A DNA stretch of 64,000 nucleotides from Streptomyces bacillaris (GCF_003268675.1 NZ_CP029378.1:6014001-6078000); one strand, 5' to 3'. Positions 1 to 9,451 are shown, counted from the first letter of the stretch. Numbers and translations are program-made. The notes: a model not told the origin generated them from the letters alone.

Positions 1-1352
1 GCGCCGACGAGTGGGTGGCCCGCGACGGCGGTGCGGACCGGCCGCCCGCCCCGCATCGCAGGCCGGGTGCCGGGGGAGCCGGTGGTCCGTCGCCCGGCCG
101 CCCGGATGCGCCCGGGCGTACGGACGGGGGGTCGCGCACCGACCTCCGCGGCGCGCCCCGGCCCGGCGGGCCCGTACGCCCCGGTGGCCGCCCCGCCACG
201 TCCGTCGGCCACTCCGGCCAGACAGGTGGCCACCCCGTGCCGACCGGAGGCCGTCCGTCCGCGGCGGACCCGTCCGGGGCGGGCGCCCGATCCGGAACGG
301 GCGCCCTGCACGGCGGGGTGTCCACCGGCACGCCGGGCGGGCTCCTCGGCGGTCTGCCCGGCGGAGGTCCGGCCGGCTCCGGTGCCTCTTCCGGTACGGA
401 GACGCTCCCCGCGGTCCCGCGCCAGCGGCAGACCGAGCGCGGGCCCGGCCTGCGGGTCGGCACCGGTGACGTCTCCGCCCTGCGCTCGGTCGGGGAGCTG
501 TTCCGTACGCTCGACCACGCCTACGGCGGCGGCCACGCCCGCCAGGCCCTCGTGCGGTATCTGGAGCACGAGGCCGAGCCGATGCTCCGCGGGAGCTACG
601 GCGAAGCCACCGGGCGCCGCCTCTTCGCCGCCGTCGCGGACCTTACCCGGCTGGCCGGCTGGACCTCGTTCGACATCGCCGCCCACGGTCTCGCCCAGCG
701 GTACTTCGTCCAGGCCCTGCGGCTCGCCCAGGCCGCCGGGGACCGGGGGTACGGGGCGTACGTCCTGATCACCATGAGCCGCCAGGCCGTCCACCTCGGC
801 CACGGCAGGGAGGCGGTCCAGCTCGCCCGCGTCGCCCAGCAGGGCATCGGCTCCGCCGCCCCGCCCCTCGTCCAGGCCCTGCTGCACTCGGTGGAGGCGC
901 GCGGCCACGCGATCCTCGGCGAGGCGCGGGCCTGCACCGCCGCCCTGACCCGGGCCGAGCACGCTCTGGAGACGGCCCGGCCCGGGGACGAGGCGCCGCC
1001 GTGGGCCCGCCCCTTCGACGAGGCCCAGCTCGCCCACGAGCTGGGCCACTGCCACCGCGACCTCCAGCAGTACCGGGCCGCCGCCCAGCACGCCGAGCGC
1101 TCGCTCCAGCTCCGCGCTCCGGCGTACGCCCGCAGTCGGCTGCTCTGCCGGGTGGTGCTCGCCTCCGCCCGGCTGGGCCTCGGTGAGCTGGAGCAGGCCT
1201 GCCAGCTGGGGGCCGAGGCCGCCCAGCAGGCCGCCGAGATGCGCTCGGTCCGTGCCACCGAGTACGTACGCGCCTTCGAGCGCAGCCTGGAGCCGTACCG
1301 GGACGCGGCCGCCGTACGGGGCTACCGCGACCGGGTGGCGGCGCTGGGCTGA
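1..1352 (+). CDS. C-terminal part of a TPR-type transcriptional regulator (5' truncated)
   Basis: The frame is open at the window edge (codons from base 3 read ADEWVAR before the first GTG at 15), so the N-terminus is missing. About 150 visible residues are Gly/Pro/Thr-rich and low in complexity. They are followed by about 290 residues of helical, TPR-like sequence, for example VGELFRTLDHAYGGGHARQ and ALRLAQAAGDRGYGAYVL. This layout is common in Streptomyces regulators that carry an N-terminal helix-turn-helix, a linker and a TPR-like sensor half. The DNA-binding part is not visible here, so the regulator call is inference. It ends with TGA at 1350-1352 and faces the FAD enzyme on the other strand across about 300 bases. 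Confidence 0.75.
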   Translation, partial: ADEWVARDGGADRPPAPHRRPGAGGAGGPSPGRPDAPGRTDGGSRTDLRGAPRPGGPVRPGGRPATSVGHSGQTGGHPVPTGGRPSAADPSGAGARSGTGALHGGVSTGTPGGLLGGLPGGGPAGSGASSGTETLPAVPRQRQTERGPGLRVGTGDVSALRSVGELFRTLDHAYGGGHARQALVRYLEHEAEPMLRGSYGEATGRRLFAAVADLTRLAGWTSFDIAAHGLAQRYFVQALRLAQAAGDRGYGAYVLITMSRQAVHLGHGREAVQLARVAQQGIGSAAPPLVQALLHSVEARGHAILGEARACTAALTRAEHALETARPGDEAPPWARPFDEAQLAHELGHCHRDLQQYRAAAQHAERSLQLRAPAYARSRLLCRVVLASARLGLGELEQACQLGAEAAQQAAEMRSVRATEYVRAFERSLEPYRDAAAVRGYRDRVAALG

Positions 1353-1655
1353 CGGGGGAGGCCGGGCGGTTCCGTACGCGTCCCTTAGGCGTCCCGTGCG
1401 CGGGCTTCATCGAGCGGCGAAGCCCGTGCCAGGCGAAGCGCGCGTACGAGACGCGTACGGGGCGCGTACGGAAGGGCGAAGGCCCGCCCTCGCGGCGGAG
1501 TCCACGCCCCGACGGCGAAGCCCGCGCACGGGAACGGCCTCCCTGCTTGCCCGCCCGCGCGAGGCCGGGGCGGCGCGGCGCGGGGGCGTGTTGTGCGCGG
1601 CGCGCTGAGGCGGAGCCCGTACGCCCCACCTGCCTACGCCCCTGCGCTCCCGTCC
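1353..1655. other. Convergent intergenic region, about 300 bases
   Basis: No gene is visible between the ends of the upstream regulator and the FAD enzyme. It contains one strong hairpin (see 1398-1429), partial repeats of the GGCGAAGCCCG core of that hairpin near 1511-1525, and several CGTACG-type runs. I see no RNA gene. Confidence 0.6.
1398..1429. terminator. Hairpin terminator between convergent genes
   Basis: GCGCGGGCTTC (1398-1408) pairs with GAAGCCCGTGC (1419-1429), 11 bp with one G-U pair and a 10-nt loop. There is no U-tract, as is usual in Streptomyces. It could serve both flanking genes. Confidence 0.55.
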
Positions 1656-3092
1656 CTACGCCGCCTCCCGCAGCCCTGCGCCCCCCGCGTGCGCCGGGCG
1701 TATGCCCAGGTCGGTGAGGATCGCCTCGGCCGCCCGGCGCCCCGAGTGCAGCGCCCCCTGGACCGTGCTCGTGTCGCGGTGGTCGCCGCACACGTAGAGC
1801 CCGGCCAGCACCCGTACCGGCCGGCGCGGGTCGTGCGGGGCCTCCATCGCGGGGACCGCCTCCGGGTCGTGGTGGGCGGCCAGCAGCTCCCAGTCGTCCG
1901 TCGGCGTCCCGTACAGCCGCGCCAGCTGGGCCCGTACCGAACGGTCCAGCTCCGGCGGCGGCGTCCCGAGCACCGTCGAGGTGATCAGCGCCCGGCCCTC
2001 CGGCGCGCGCGAGGGGTCGACCTCGCTCATCACCGCCGTGTACGCCACCGGGCCCGACCGGTCACCGTCCAGCACCAGCGACCGGCCGGTCGGCGGCGGT
2101 ACGGGCGCGGTGTGGTGAAGGACCGTCACCGGGCGGAAGGCGGGCACCCGCAACCCCGGCAGCAGCTCGGCCGCCGCTCCCGCGCCGGTGGCCAGCAGCA
2201 GGGAACGGCACCCCAGTTCGCCGTGTTCCTTGGTCCGTACGGTGGTGATGTCGGCGGCCGTCACATGCACCCCGGTCCGGACCGTGCCGGGCGGCAGCGC
2301 GGCGGCCAGCAGATCGGGCAGCATTCCCGAACCGCCCGCCGGTACACACAGTCCGCCCCGCGCATAGTCGCGCAGCGCCAGATCCGCGCACCGGCTCGAC
2401 GTGGTGAGACCCGGATCACCGAGCAGCGCGGTCAGCAGCGGACGGAGGACGCCGTCCACCGTACGGGCGGGCATCTGGCCCGCCGTCAGCGCGGCGAGCG
2501 CCGTCCGCTCGGGGCGGGCCAGCAGCCGGGCCGTCGGGGTGGCGGCCAGCCGGGAGAGCGCCGCGCCGAGCCGGGCCCGGTCGATCGCGTCGGAGACCGT
2601 ACGGCTGTTCCGCAGACCGGGGGCACGGAGGCCGGAGCCCCGGAGTCCGGTGTTCTGGAGCGCTGTGCTCCGGGCGCCGAGTCCACCCCGGGACTCGAGC
2701 CGCAGCTGGCTCCCGTACCCGCCCGGCAGATCGTGGGGGGCGCTCGACCGGGTGCGTACGGCCCTGAGTGCGCCCCTTGCGCTCCGTATGTCGGCGGTGC
2801 GGTGGCGGCGGCCCTCGCTGTGCACCAGCACTCCGGAGGCGAACTCCCGCAGCTCCGGGGTGCCCAGCCCGGGCGTGGAGGTCAGCTCCGGCCAGGCGGT
2901 GCAGAGTAGGGGGCCGAGCCGGTCGAGCCGGAAGCCGTCCACCTCGTCGGTGGCCAGTCGGCCGCCCGGGGTGGGGGCCGCCTCCAGAACACTGACGCCG
3001 ACTCCGGCGCCGGTCAGCAGATGGGCCGCTGAGAGGCCGGCGATCCCGGCCCCGATGATGATCACGTCCGCGTGATGTGCCGTGCTGCGCAC
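1656..3092 (-). CDS. NAD(P)/FAD-dependent oxidoreductase, amine oxidase/protoporphyrinogen oxidase-like
   Basis: A 478-residue flavoprotein. The dinucleotide-binding fingerprint VIIIGAGIAGLSAAHLL lies near residues 10-26, followed by the acidic strand end VLEAA and the GG-R motif PTPGGRL, as in amine oxidases and phytoene/protoporphyrinogen dehydrogenases. The C-terminal half has GLYVCGDHRDTSTVQGAL, the second FAD contact with a bound-flavin GD motif. The substrate cannot be told from sequence. I chose GTG at 3092 because GGGGAGGGG sits about 6 nt upstream; a GTG further upstream would add 16 residues without homology features. It appears to be monocistronic. Confidence 0.85.
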   Translation of the reverse strand: MRSTAHHADVIIIGAGIAGLSAAHLLTGAGVGVSVLEAAPTPGGRLATDEVDGFRLDRLGPLLCTAWPELTSTPGLGTPELREFASGVLVHSEGRRHRTADIRSARGALRAVRTRSSAPHDLPGGYGSQLRLESRGGLGARSTALQNTGLRGSGLRAPGLRNSRTVSDAIDRARLGAALSRLAATPTARLLARPERTALAALTAGQMPARTVDGVLRPLLTALLGDPGLTTSSRCADLALRDYARGGLCVPAGGSGMLPDLLAAALPPGTVRTGVHVTAADITTVRTKEHGELGCRSLLLATGAGAAAELLPGLRVPAFRPVTVLHHTAPVPPPTGRSLVLDGDRSGPVAYTAVMSEVDPSRAPEGRALITSTVLGTPPPELDRSVRAQLARLYGTPTDDWELLAAHHDPEAVPAMEAPHDPRRPVRVLAGLYVCGDHRDTSTVQGALHSGRRAAEAILTDLGIRPAHAGGAGLREAA

Positions 3093-3288
3093 AAGCCCCT
3101 CCCCGAGTCGGTGCGACTGGTGGGGGGCTCTTGCCCCCAACAGGTCCCCGGAATGCCGGAGTTCGCATCGAGGTTAGGAGGATGGCTGATAGTGGGTCAG
3201 ACGCGCGTGGCCGGGAGCACCGGGGCACGGGGTCGCACGGAGGGGCCCTGAGTGAGCGAGTGAACGGGTGCGTGCGTGGGGCCCCGGC

Positions 3289-4188
3289 TCAGCGCAGGGC
3301 CGCGCGGATCGCCGCGTCGATGCCGGGGAAGGCGAACGAGAAGCCCGAGTCCAGCAGCTGCCCCGGGATCACCCGCTGACTGCCGAGCACATCGCCGGCG
3401 AACTCCCCGAGCGCGATCCGCAGGGCGGGCGCGGGGGCGGTGAACAGCGTCGGGCGGTGCAGTACGCGGCCCATCGCGGCGGTCACCTCGGCGTTGGTGA
3501 CGGGGTCGGGCCCGGTCAGGTTCACCGGGCCGGTCAGCGACTCGGTGTCCAGGATGTGGCGCAGGGCCGCGACGTGGTCGTGCAGGGCGATGAAGCTCCA
3601 GTACTGCCGCCCGTTGCCCATCCGCCCGCCGAGCCCCGCCTTGAAGAGCGGGAACAGCCGCCCCCACGCCCCGCCCTCGCGGGCCACGACCAGTCCGGTG
3701 CGGGCGTGCACCGTGCGGATGCCCCGCTCCTCGGCGGCGGCCGTCGCGGCCTCCCACTCCTCGCAGACGGAGGGCAGGAAACCGTCCCCGGGCGGGGCGC
3801 TCTCGTCCACGGGCCGGTCGCCCGTGTCGCCGTAGAAGCCGATGGCCGAGCCGGAGAGCAGCACCTTCGGCGGGGTGTCGAGCGAGGCGACGGCCTCCGC
3901 GATCGCGGACGTGCCCAGCACCCGGCTGTCGCGGATCTCCTGCTTGTAGGCGTCGGTCCAGCGCCGGTCACCGACCCCGGCCCCGGCCAGGTGGACCACC
4001 GCGTCGCAGCCCACCAGCCCGGCCACGTCCACGTAACTTCGCTTCGGGTCCCACGCCACCTCGTCCCCGGACCTGGCCGGCCGGCGCACCAGGCGGACCA
4101 CCTCGTGCCCGTCGGCGCGCAGCGAGCGCACGAGCGCCGCTCCGATGAGTCCGGAGGAACCAGTGACGGCGATACGGGAGGTCGGCAT
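3289..4188 (-). CDS. TIGR01777 / SDR39U1-type epimerase-like protein
   Basis: A 299-residue short-chain dehydrogenase-like protein of the SDR39U1 family. The N-terminal NAD(P) loop is VTGSSGLIGAALVRSL. Family marks include WDPKRSYVDVAGLVGCDAVVHLAGAG, the S-G-Y catalytic region SGSAIGFYGDTGDRPVDE, and the C-terminal DUF1731-like end QRVIPGQLLDSGFSFAFPGID. The enzymatic activity is not known for the family. ATG at 4188 begins immediately before the Rossmann strand. In other actinobacteria, as I recall, this gene lies near lipoate and 2-oxoacid dehydrogenase genes, which fits aceE/sucB/lpdA downstream here. It is divergent from the GNAT gene, with 96 bp between the starts. Confidence 0.88.
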   Translation of the reverse strand: MPTSRIAVTGSSGLIGAALVRSLRADGHEVVRLVRRPARSGDEVAWDPKRSYVDVAGLVGCDAVVHLAGAGVGDRRWTDAYKQEIRDSRVLGTSAIAEAVASLDTPPKVLLSGSAIGFYGDTGDRPVDESAPPGDGFLPSVCEEWEAATAAAEERGIRTVHARTGLVVAREGGAWGRLFPLFKAGLGGRMGNGRQYWSFIALHDHVAALRHILDTESLTGPVNLTGPDPVTNAEVTAAMGRVLHRPTLFTAPAPALRIALGEFAGDVLGSQRVIPGQLLDSGFSFAFPGIDAAIRAALR

Positions 4189-4284
4189 GGTGCCATCCTG
4201 CCCCAAGGAGGGGGGGAAACACGGCAGCTCTTCCGGGGGAAAACACCATGGAGCGGGGGGATACGGGCGTGGGACAGTGACGTC

Positions 4285-4821
4285 ATGTCCGCACCTGCCC
4301 TCCACTCCGTCTCCGTCCGCACCGCCCGGCCCGCCGACGAGGAAGCCCTCGGTGAGCTGGACCGCTCCACCTGGTCCACCCTGCACGCGGTGGTGCCGCG
4401 GCCCCGCCCGCCGTACGACCCGTTCTTCGACGAGCGGCACCGGCCCGACGACTTCCTGGTGGCCGAGGTGGCGACGCCCTCCGCCGTGGGGCCCGGCGGG
4501 ACGTGCATCGCCGGGTACATACGCCTGGTCCCGCCCACCCCGCTCGCCTGCAACGCCCATGTGCGCCAGATACAGGGGCTCGCCGTGGCCACCTGGGCAC
4601 GCGGGGCCGGGATCGGGCGGACCCTGCTGCGGGCCGCGTGCGCCGAGGCTCGGCGGCAGGGCGCCAACCGGATCACGCTGCGGGTGCTCGGGCACAACAC
4701 GCCTGCCCGGGCGCTCTACGCCTCCGAGGGGTTCGCCGTGGAAGGGGTGCTGAGCGGGGAGTTCTTCCTGCAGGGCCGCTATGCCGACGACGTCCTGATG
4801 GGCCGCTCGCTCACGCCCTGA
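4285..4821 (+). CDS. GNAT family N-acetyltransferase
   Basis: A 178-residue acetyltransferase. The acetyl-CoA pyrophosphate loop is ARGAGIGRTLLRAACAEARR (about residues 111-130), matching the Q/RxxGxG/A signature. It is followed by ITLRVLGHNTPARALYASEGF, the usual motif B with the alpha4 Asn and the Tyr. The N-terminus (VRTARPADEEALGELDRSTW) is typical for the fold. The acceptor is unknown; small-molecule or protein N-terminal acetylation are both possible. ATG 4285 is used. No convincing ribosome-binding site precedes it. Confidence 0.85.
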   Translation: MSAPALHSVSVRTARPADEEALGELDRSTWSTLHAVVPRPRPPYDPFFDERHRPDDFLVAEVATPSAVGPGGTCIAGYIRLVPPTPLACNAHVRQIQGLAVATWARGAGIGRTLLRAACAEARRQGANRITLRVLGHNTPARALYASEGFAVEGVLSGEFFLQGRYADDVLMGRSLTP

Positions 4822-4912
4822 GCACGCCTACGGGCTCAGCGGGGCGCGGTCACCGGGGCCCGGACCAGCGCAGCCTGGACCACCGCGGACCGGCGGCCCG
4901 ACAGGGCGGGGA

Positions 4913-5434
4913 TCAGCGGGGCGCGAAGCGGTCCCAGAGTTCAGGGTAGCGGGCGGCCAGCGCCTCGTCGTCCTCGAAGTCGACCGGGGAGCCCAGCGGC
5001 TCGGTGGGCTGGGGCGGCAGTCCCAGGTCGGGCGCGACCACGCCCGTGAGCTGCTCGTAGGCCTCGTCGGCCGCGTAGCCCAGCTCCTCCCCGTCCCCGT
5101 CGATCTCCTCGTCGAAGTCGTCCAGCAGCTCCGCCAGAGCGTCAGGGTCGTGCAGCGCGCCCTCGAAGACCTCCCGGCCCTGGCCGATCAGCCAGCACCG
5201 GAAGTAGTCGAAGGCGTCGTCGCTCGCCCCGCCCAGCAGCACGGCGGCCGCGCCCCACAGATCCCAGCGGTAGGCGCGGTTGTAGCGGGCCTCGAAGTGC
5301 CGGGCGAAGTCCAGCACGGAATCGGGGTCGAGCTGCACCAGCCGTTCCACGAGCAGGTCGGCCTGCTCCTCGGGGTCGCCCTCGGCGCCCTCGCGGCTGC
5401 TGTCGATGATCTCCCAGAATTCCGTCTCGTCCAT
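4913..5434 (-). CDS. DUF4240 domain protein
   Basis: A 173-residue acidic, soluble protein starting MDETEFWEIIDSSREGAEGD and containing FARHFEARYNRAYRWDLWGAA and SDDAFDYFRCWLIGQG. This Trp/Asp-rich pattern is that of DUF4240, a widespread actinobacterial family without known function. There is no signal peptide or membrane segment. ATG 5434 was chosen; a GTG sits one codon upstream, and no strong ribosome-binding site separates them. It ends about 90 bp from the convergent GNAT gene. Confidence 0.75.
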   Translation of the reverse strand: MDETEFWEIIDSSREGAEGDPEEQADLLVERLVQLDPDSVLDFARHFEARYNRAYRWDLWGAAAVLLGGASDDAFDYFRCWLIGQGREVFEGALHDPDALAELLDDFDEEIDGDGEELGYAADEAYEQLTGVVAPDLGLPPQPTEPLGSPVDFEDDEALAARYPELWDRFAPR

Positions 5435-5496
5435 CACGGGTCCAGCATCCAGCCTGCCGGGACCCCTCGCACGCCCAGACGGCGAAAAGAAGCCTT

Positions 5497-6492
5497 TCAG
5501 CGATACAGCTCGCGCAGGCGTTCGGCCGCCACGGCGAACCGGCTCCGCAACTCCTCGGGGGCCATGACCTCCAACTCGGGACCCAGCGAAAGGAGCTGGC
5601 TGTATGCCACGTCCAGTGATTCCACGGGGAGGACGACCGTGCGCCACCCGTCCGGACCGGCCGGAGGGGCCTGCGCGAGAGCCTCCGCGGCCGCCGCCCG
5701 GTCCCCGGCGTACGGGAGCCGCTGTGCCCCGCTCTCGGACACGCGTACGGTCACCTCGGTGCGGAGGAGGGACCGGGCGAAGTCGGCGGCCCGCTCCTCC
5801 CAGAACGCGGGCAGGTCGAAGGCCTCGTCCCGCTCGAAGCGCTCGTCGGCCGGCTCCACGGAGGTGAACCGGTCGATCCGGTAGACCCGGAAGTCGTCGC
5901 CCGCCCTGGCGCAGAGGTACCAGACCCCGGCCTTGAGGACGAGCCCGTACGGAGCCAGCTCCCGCGTCACCTCCGTACGGTCGCGGTCACCCCCGCCCTC
6001 GCGGCCCCCGCCCCTGCGGTAGCGGGCCCGGACCAGGCGGTCGTCCCAGACGGCGTCGGCGATCACGGGCAGCAGCTCGGGCGTCTCCGGCTCGTGGTAC
6101 CAGGAGGGCGCGTCCAGGTGGAAGCGGCGGGCGGCGGATGAGGAGGCGTCACGGAGGGAGGGCAGCAGCGCGGCCGACACCTTGAGCCGGGCGGCCGACG
6201 CCGCGTCCTCCAAGCCCATCTCGCGCAGGGCCGAGGGCAGCCCGGAGAGGAACAGCGCCTCCGCCTCGTCGCGGGCCAGCCCGGTCAGCCGGGTGCGGTA
6301 GCCGCCGACGAGCCGGTAGCCGCCCGCCCGGCCGCGCTCGGCGTAGACCGGGACGCCCGCCTCGGAGAGCGCCTGCGCGTCCCGGGTGACCGTACGCTCC
6401 GACACCTCCAGCTCCGCCGCCAGCTCGGCGGCGGTCATGGCGGGACGGGACTGAAGAAGGAGGACCATCTTGATCAGCCGAGCAGCACGCAT
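5497..6492 (-). CDS. YafY/WYL-type transcriptional regulator
   Basis: A 331-residue DeoR-like regulator. The N-terminal winged helix-turn-helix is seen in LLLQSRPAMTAAELAAELEV and SERTVTRDAQALSEAGVPV. The WYL domain follows around residues 150-220 (VRARYRRGG, then ELAPYGLVLKAGVWYLCAR and the YRIDRFTSVE arginine region), then a C-terminal extension with LPVESLDVAYSQLLSLG. WYL proteins bind nucleotides or nucleic acids and often control stress or DNA-repair genes. No target is obvious here. ATG 6492 is directly followed by MRAARLIKMV, the usual start of this family. A run of imperfect repeats lies upstream. Confidence 0.88.
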   Translation of the reverse strand: MRAARLIKMVLLLQSRPAMTAAELAAELEVSERTVTRDAQALSEAGVPVYAERGRAGGYRLVGGYRTRLTGLARDEAEALFLSGLPSALREMGLEDAASAARLKVSAALLPSLRDASSSAARRFHLDAPSWYHEPETPELLPVIADAVWDDRLVRARYRRGGGREGGGDRDRTEVTRELAPYGLVLKAGVWYLCARAGDDFRVYRIDRFTSVEPADERFERDEAFDLPAFWEERAADFARSLLRTEVTVRVSESGAQRLPYAGDRAAAAEALAQAPPAGPDGWRTVVLPVESLDVAYSQLLSLGPELEVMAPEELRSRFAVAAERLRELYR

Positions 6493-6519
6493 GGCCCCAT
6501 TGTGGTGCCCCCGACACCC

Positions 6520-6695
6520 CCCGACCGCCCATGCCGAAGCCGCGGGCCGCTCACGCGGACCCACCGCCCACCCCGGGCCCCCGGCCGCCCACGTCCGGCG
6601 CCCGCACAGCCCGACCGCCCACACCGCCCCCCGGGCCGCCCACATCCGGCGTCCGCACGGGCCGGCCGCCCACACCCACCCGGCCGCCCATGCCG
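6520..6695. repeat. Degenerate CCGCCCA repeats with a 51-bp duplicated block
   Basis: CCGCCCA or a one-base variant occurs eight times, starting near 6525, 6547, 6564, 6585, 6615, 6636, 6666 and 6684. The pair at 6585/6615 is repeated with the same spacing at 6636/6666, so about 51 bp is duplicated in tandem with a few changes. It lies between the aceE stop and the WYL regulator start, so it is in the 5' region of the regulator and the 3' region of aceE. The function is unknown. Confidence 0.6.
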
Positions 6696-6778
6696 GAACC
6701 CCCGGCCGCCGGGGCGGGCGCGTTGTCGGACGCGGCCGCCCCGGGGACCGGGGGCTCGGGTCTGTACGGGAGCGGGGC

Positions 6779-9451
6779 TCAGAGGCCGTAGCGCTCCCGG
6801 GCCTCCTTGACCGCCGAGGCCGGGACCTCGCCGCGCTTGGCGAGCTGGGCCAGCGAGGCGACGACGATCGACCGGGCGTCGACGCCGAAGTGGCGGCGGG
6901 CCGCCTCACGGGTGTCGGAGAGGCCGAAGCCGTCCGTGCCGAGCGAGGACCAGTCCTGCTCCACCCACTGGCTGATCTGGTCCGGCACCTGGCGCATCCA
7001 GTCGCTGACCGCGAGCACCGGGCCCGGCGCACCGGCGAGCGCCTGCGTCACGTACGGCACCCGCTGCTCACCGCGGAGCAGCGCCTCGTCGGACTCCAGC
7101 GCGTCGCGGCGCAGCTCGCCCCACGAGGTGGCGGACCAGACGTCGGCCGTGACACCCCAGTCGGCGGCCAGCAGCTCCTGGGCCTCCAGGGCCCAGTGGA
7201 TCGCCGTGCCGGAGGCCAGCAGTTGCAGGCGCGGCGCGTCCGCCTTGGTGGGCGTGCCCTCCTTGAAGCGGTACAGGCCCTTGACGATGCCCTCCTCGAC
7301 GCCCTCGGGCATCGCGGGCTGGGGCTTCGGCTCGTTGTAGACCGTCAGGTAGTAGAAGACGTCCTCGGCATCGGGGCCGTACATCCGGCGCAGACCGTCC
7401 TTGACGATCACCGCGATCTCGTACGCGAACGCCGGGTCGTAGTTGAGCGAGGCCGGGTTGGTGGCCGCGATCAGGTGCGAGTGGCCGTCCGCGTGCTGGA
7501 GGCCCTCACCCGTCAGGGTCGTACGGCCGGCGGTCGCGCCGACGATGAAGCCCTTGCCGAGCTGGTCGGCGAGCTGCCACATCTGGTCGCCGGTCCGCTG
7601 CCAGCCGAACATCGAGTAGAAGATGTAGAACGGGATCATCGTCTCGCCGTGCGTCGCGTACGACGTGGCGGCGGCGATGAAGTCGGCCATGGCCCCGGCC
7701 TCGGTGATCCCCTCGTTGAGGATCTGGCCGTCCTTGGCCTCCTTGTAGTACATCAGCTGGTCGCGGTCGACCGGCTCGTACGTCTGGCCCAGCGGCGAGT
7801 AGATACCGGCCGACGGGAAGAGCGACTCCATACCGAAGGTACGGGCCTCGTCCGGGACGATCGGGACCCAGCGTTTGCCGGTCTCCTTGTCCCGCATCAG
7901 GTCCTTCACCAGGCGGACGAACGCCATGGTGGTGGCCATCTCCTGCTTGCCGGACCCCTTGTACAGGGCCTTGAACGCGCGCTCCTCGGGCTGCGGCAGC
8001 GGCTCGACGGCGTGCAGGCGGCGGGCCGGGGCGGGGCCGCCGAGGGCGGCACGGCGCTCCTGGAGGTAGCGGACCTCGGGGGAGTCGGCGCCGGGGTGGC
8101 CGTAGGGGACCTGGCCGTCCTCGAAGGCGCTGTCCGGGATCGGGAGGCCGAGCAGCTCGCGCATGCCCTTGAACTCGTCGATCGACAGCTTCTTCATCTG
8201 GTGGTTGGCGTTCTTGGACTCGAAGCCCTTGCCGAGCGTGTAGCCCTTGACCGTCTGGGCCAGGATCACGGTCGGCGCGCCCTTGTGCTCGATCGCCGCC
8301 TTGTACGCCGCGTAGACCTTGCGGGCCTCGTGGCCGCCGCGCGAGGTGTAGAAACACTCCGCGATCTTGGCGTCGCTGAGCAGCTTGCCCAGCTCGACGA
8401 GGGCGGGCTCGGCACCGAAGAAGTGCTCGCGGATGTAGGCGACGTCGCGGGTGGCGTACGTCTGGAACTGCGCGTCCGGGACCTCGCGCAGCCGGCGCAG
8501 CAGCGCCCCCTGGGTGTCGAGCCGGAACAGCTCGTCCCAGGCGTTGCCCCAGAGCGTCTTGACGACGTTCCAGCCGGCCCCTCGGAACTGCGCCTCCAGC
8601 TCCTGGACCACGCGGAAGTTGGCACGGACCGGACCGTCGAGCCGCTGCAGGTTGCAGTTGATGACGAAGGTCAGGTTGTCCAGCTGCTCACGGGCCGCCA
8701 GCGCCAGGGCCGCCGTCGACTCGGGCTCGTCCATCTCGCCGTCGCCCAGGAAGGCCCAGACGTGCGAGTTGGAGGTGTCCTTGATGCTGCGGTTGGCCAG
8801 ATAGCGGTTGAAGCGCGCCTGGTAGATGGCCGAGAGCGGGCCGAGGCCCATCGACACCGTGGGGAACTCCCAGAGCCAGGGCAGCCGCCGCGGGTGCGGG
8901 TAGGAGGGCAGGCCCTCGCCGCCCGCCTCCTGGCGGAAGTTGTCGAGGTGCTGCTCGGTGAGCCGCCCGTCGAGGAAGGCGCGGGCGTAGATGCCGGGGG
9001 AGGCGTGGCCCTGGATGTAGAGCTGGTCGCCGGAGCCGTCCCCCTCCTTGCCGCGGAAGAAGTGGTTGAAGCCGGTCTCGTAGAGCCAGGCCGCCGAGGC
9101 GAAGGTCGCGATGTGGCCGCCGACCCCGTGCTTGGCGCCCCGGGTGACCATCGCGGCCGCGTTCCAGCGGTTCCACGCGGTGATCCTCGACTCCATCTCC
9201 AGGTCGCCGTCGAACGCGGGCTCGGCGGCGGTCGGGATGGAGTTGACGTAATCGGTCTCCAGCAGCTTGGGCAGCGCGAGACCGGCGCCCTCGGCGTGCT
9301 GCAGCGAGCGGCGCATCAGGTACGCGGCGCGGTGCGGGCCGGCGGCCTTGGTGACGGCGTCCAGGGAGGCCGCCCATTCGGCGGTCTCCTCGGGGTCACG
9401 GTCCGGGAGCTGGTCGAGCTCGCTCGGAAGCTTTCCTACGGGGTCGGTCAT
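6779..9451 (-). CDS. aceE: Pyruvate dehydrogenase E1 component, homodimeric type
   Basis: An 890-residue thiamine-diphosphate enzyme that decarboxylates pyruvate and acetylates the E2 lipoyl group. Length and sequence fit the homodimeric AceE class. The ThDP motif is GDGEMDEPES at 236-245, with the closing Asn in FVINCN (near 267). The early conserved HIATFASAAWLYETGFNHFF and QLYIQGHASPGIYARAFL segments and the late MIPFYIFYSMFGWQRTGDQ region are present. ATG 9451 has GGAAGG 8 nt upstream. A promoter overlapping a perfect palindrome lies about 90-120 bp upstream. The GntR gene, E2 and lpdA follow on the same strand, giving a 2-oxoacid dehydrogenase cluster. Confidence 0.97.
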   Translation of the reverse strand: MTDPVGKLPSELDQLPDRDPEETAEWAASLDAVTKAAGPHRAAYLMRRSLQHAEGAGLALPKLLETDYVNSIPTAAEPAFDGDLEMESRITAWNRWNAAAMVTRGAKHGVGGHIATFASAAWLYETGFNHFFRGKEGDGSGDQLYIQGHASPGIYARAFLDGRLTEQHLDNFRQEAGGEGLPSYPHPRRLPWLWEFPTVSMGLGPLSAIYQARFNRYLANRSIKDTSNSHVWAFLGDGEMDEPESTAALALAAREQLDNLTFVINCNLQRLDGPVRANFRVVQELEAQFRGAGWNVVKTLWGNAWDELFRLDTQGALLRRLREVPDAQFQTYATRDVAYIREHFFGAEPALVELGKLLSDAKIAECFYTSRGGHEARKVYAAYKAAIEHKGAPTVILAQTVKGYTLGKGFESKNANHQMKKLSIDEFKGMRELLGLPIPDSAFEDGQVPYGHPGADSPEVRYLQERRAALGGPAPARRLHAVEPLPQPEERAFKALYKGSGKQEMATTMAFVRLVKDLMRDKETGKRWVPIVPDEARTFGMESLFPSAGIYSPLGQTYEPVDRDQLMYYKEAKDGQILNEGITEAGAMADFIAAATSYATHGETMIPFYIFYSMFGWQRTGDQMWQLADQLGKGFIVGATAGRTTLTGEGLQHADGHSHLIAATNPASLNYDPAFAYEIAVIVKDGLRRMYGPDAEDVFYYLTVYNEPKPQPAMPEGVEEGIVKGLYRFKEGTPTKADAPRLQLLASGTAIHWALEAQELLAADWGVTADVWSATSWGELRRDALESDEALLRGEQRVPYVTQALAGAPGPVLAVSDWMRQVPDQISQWVEQDWSSLGTDGFGLSDTREAARRHFGVDARSIVVASLAQLAKRGEVPASAVKEARERYGL

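Noticed and set aside
4189..4284. Upstream extension of the GNAT gene on the + strand
   Set aside because: The upstream in-frame codons run antisense through the SDR39U1 gene; the conserved N-terminus begins at 4285.
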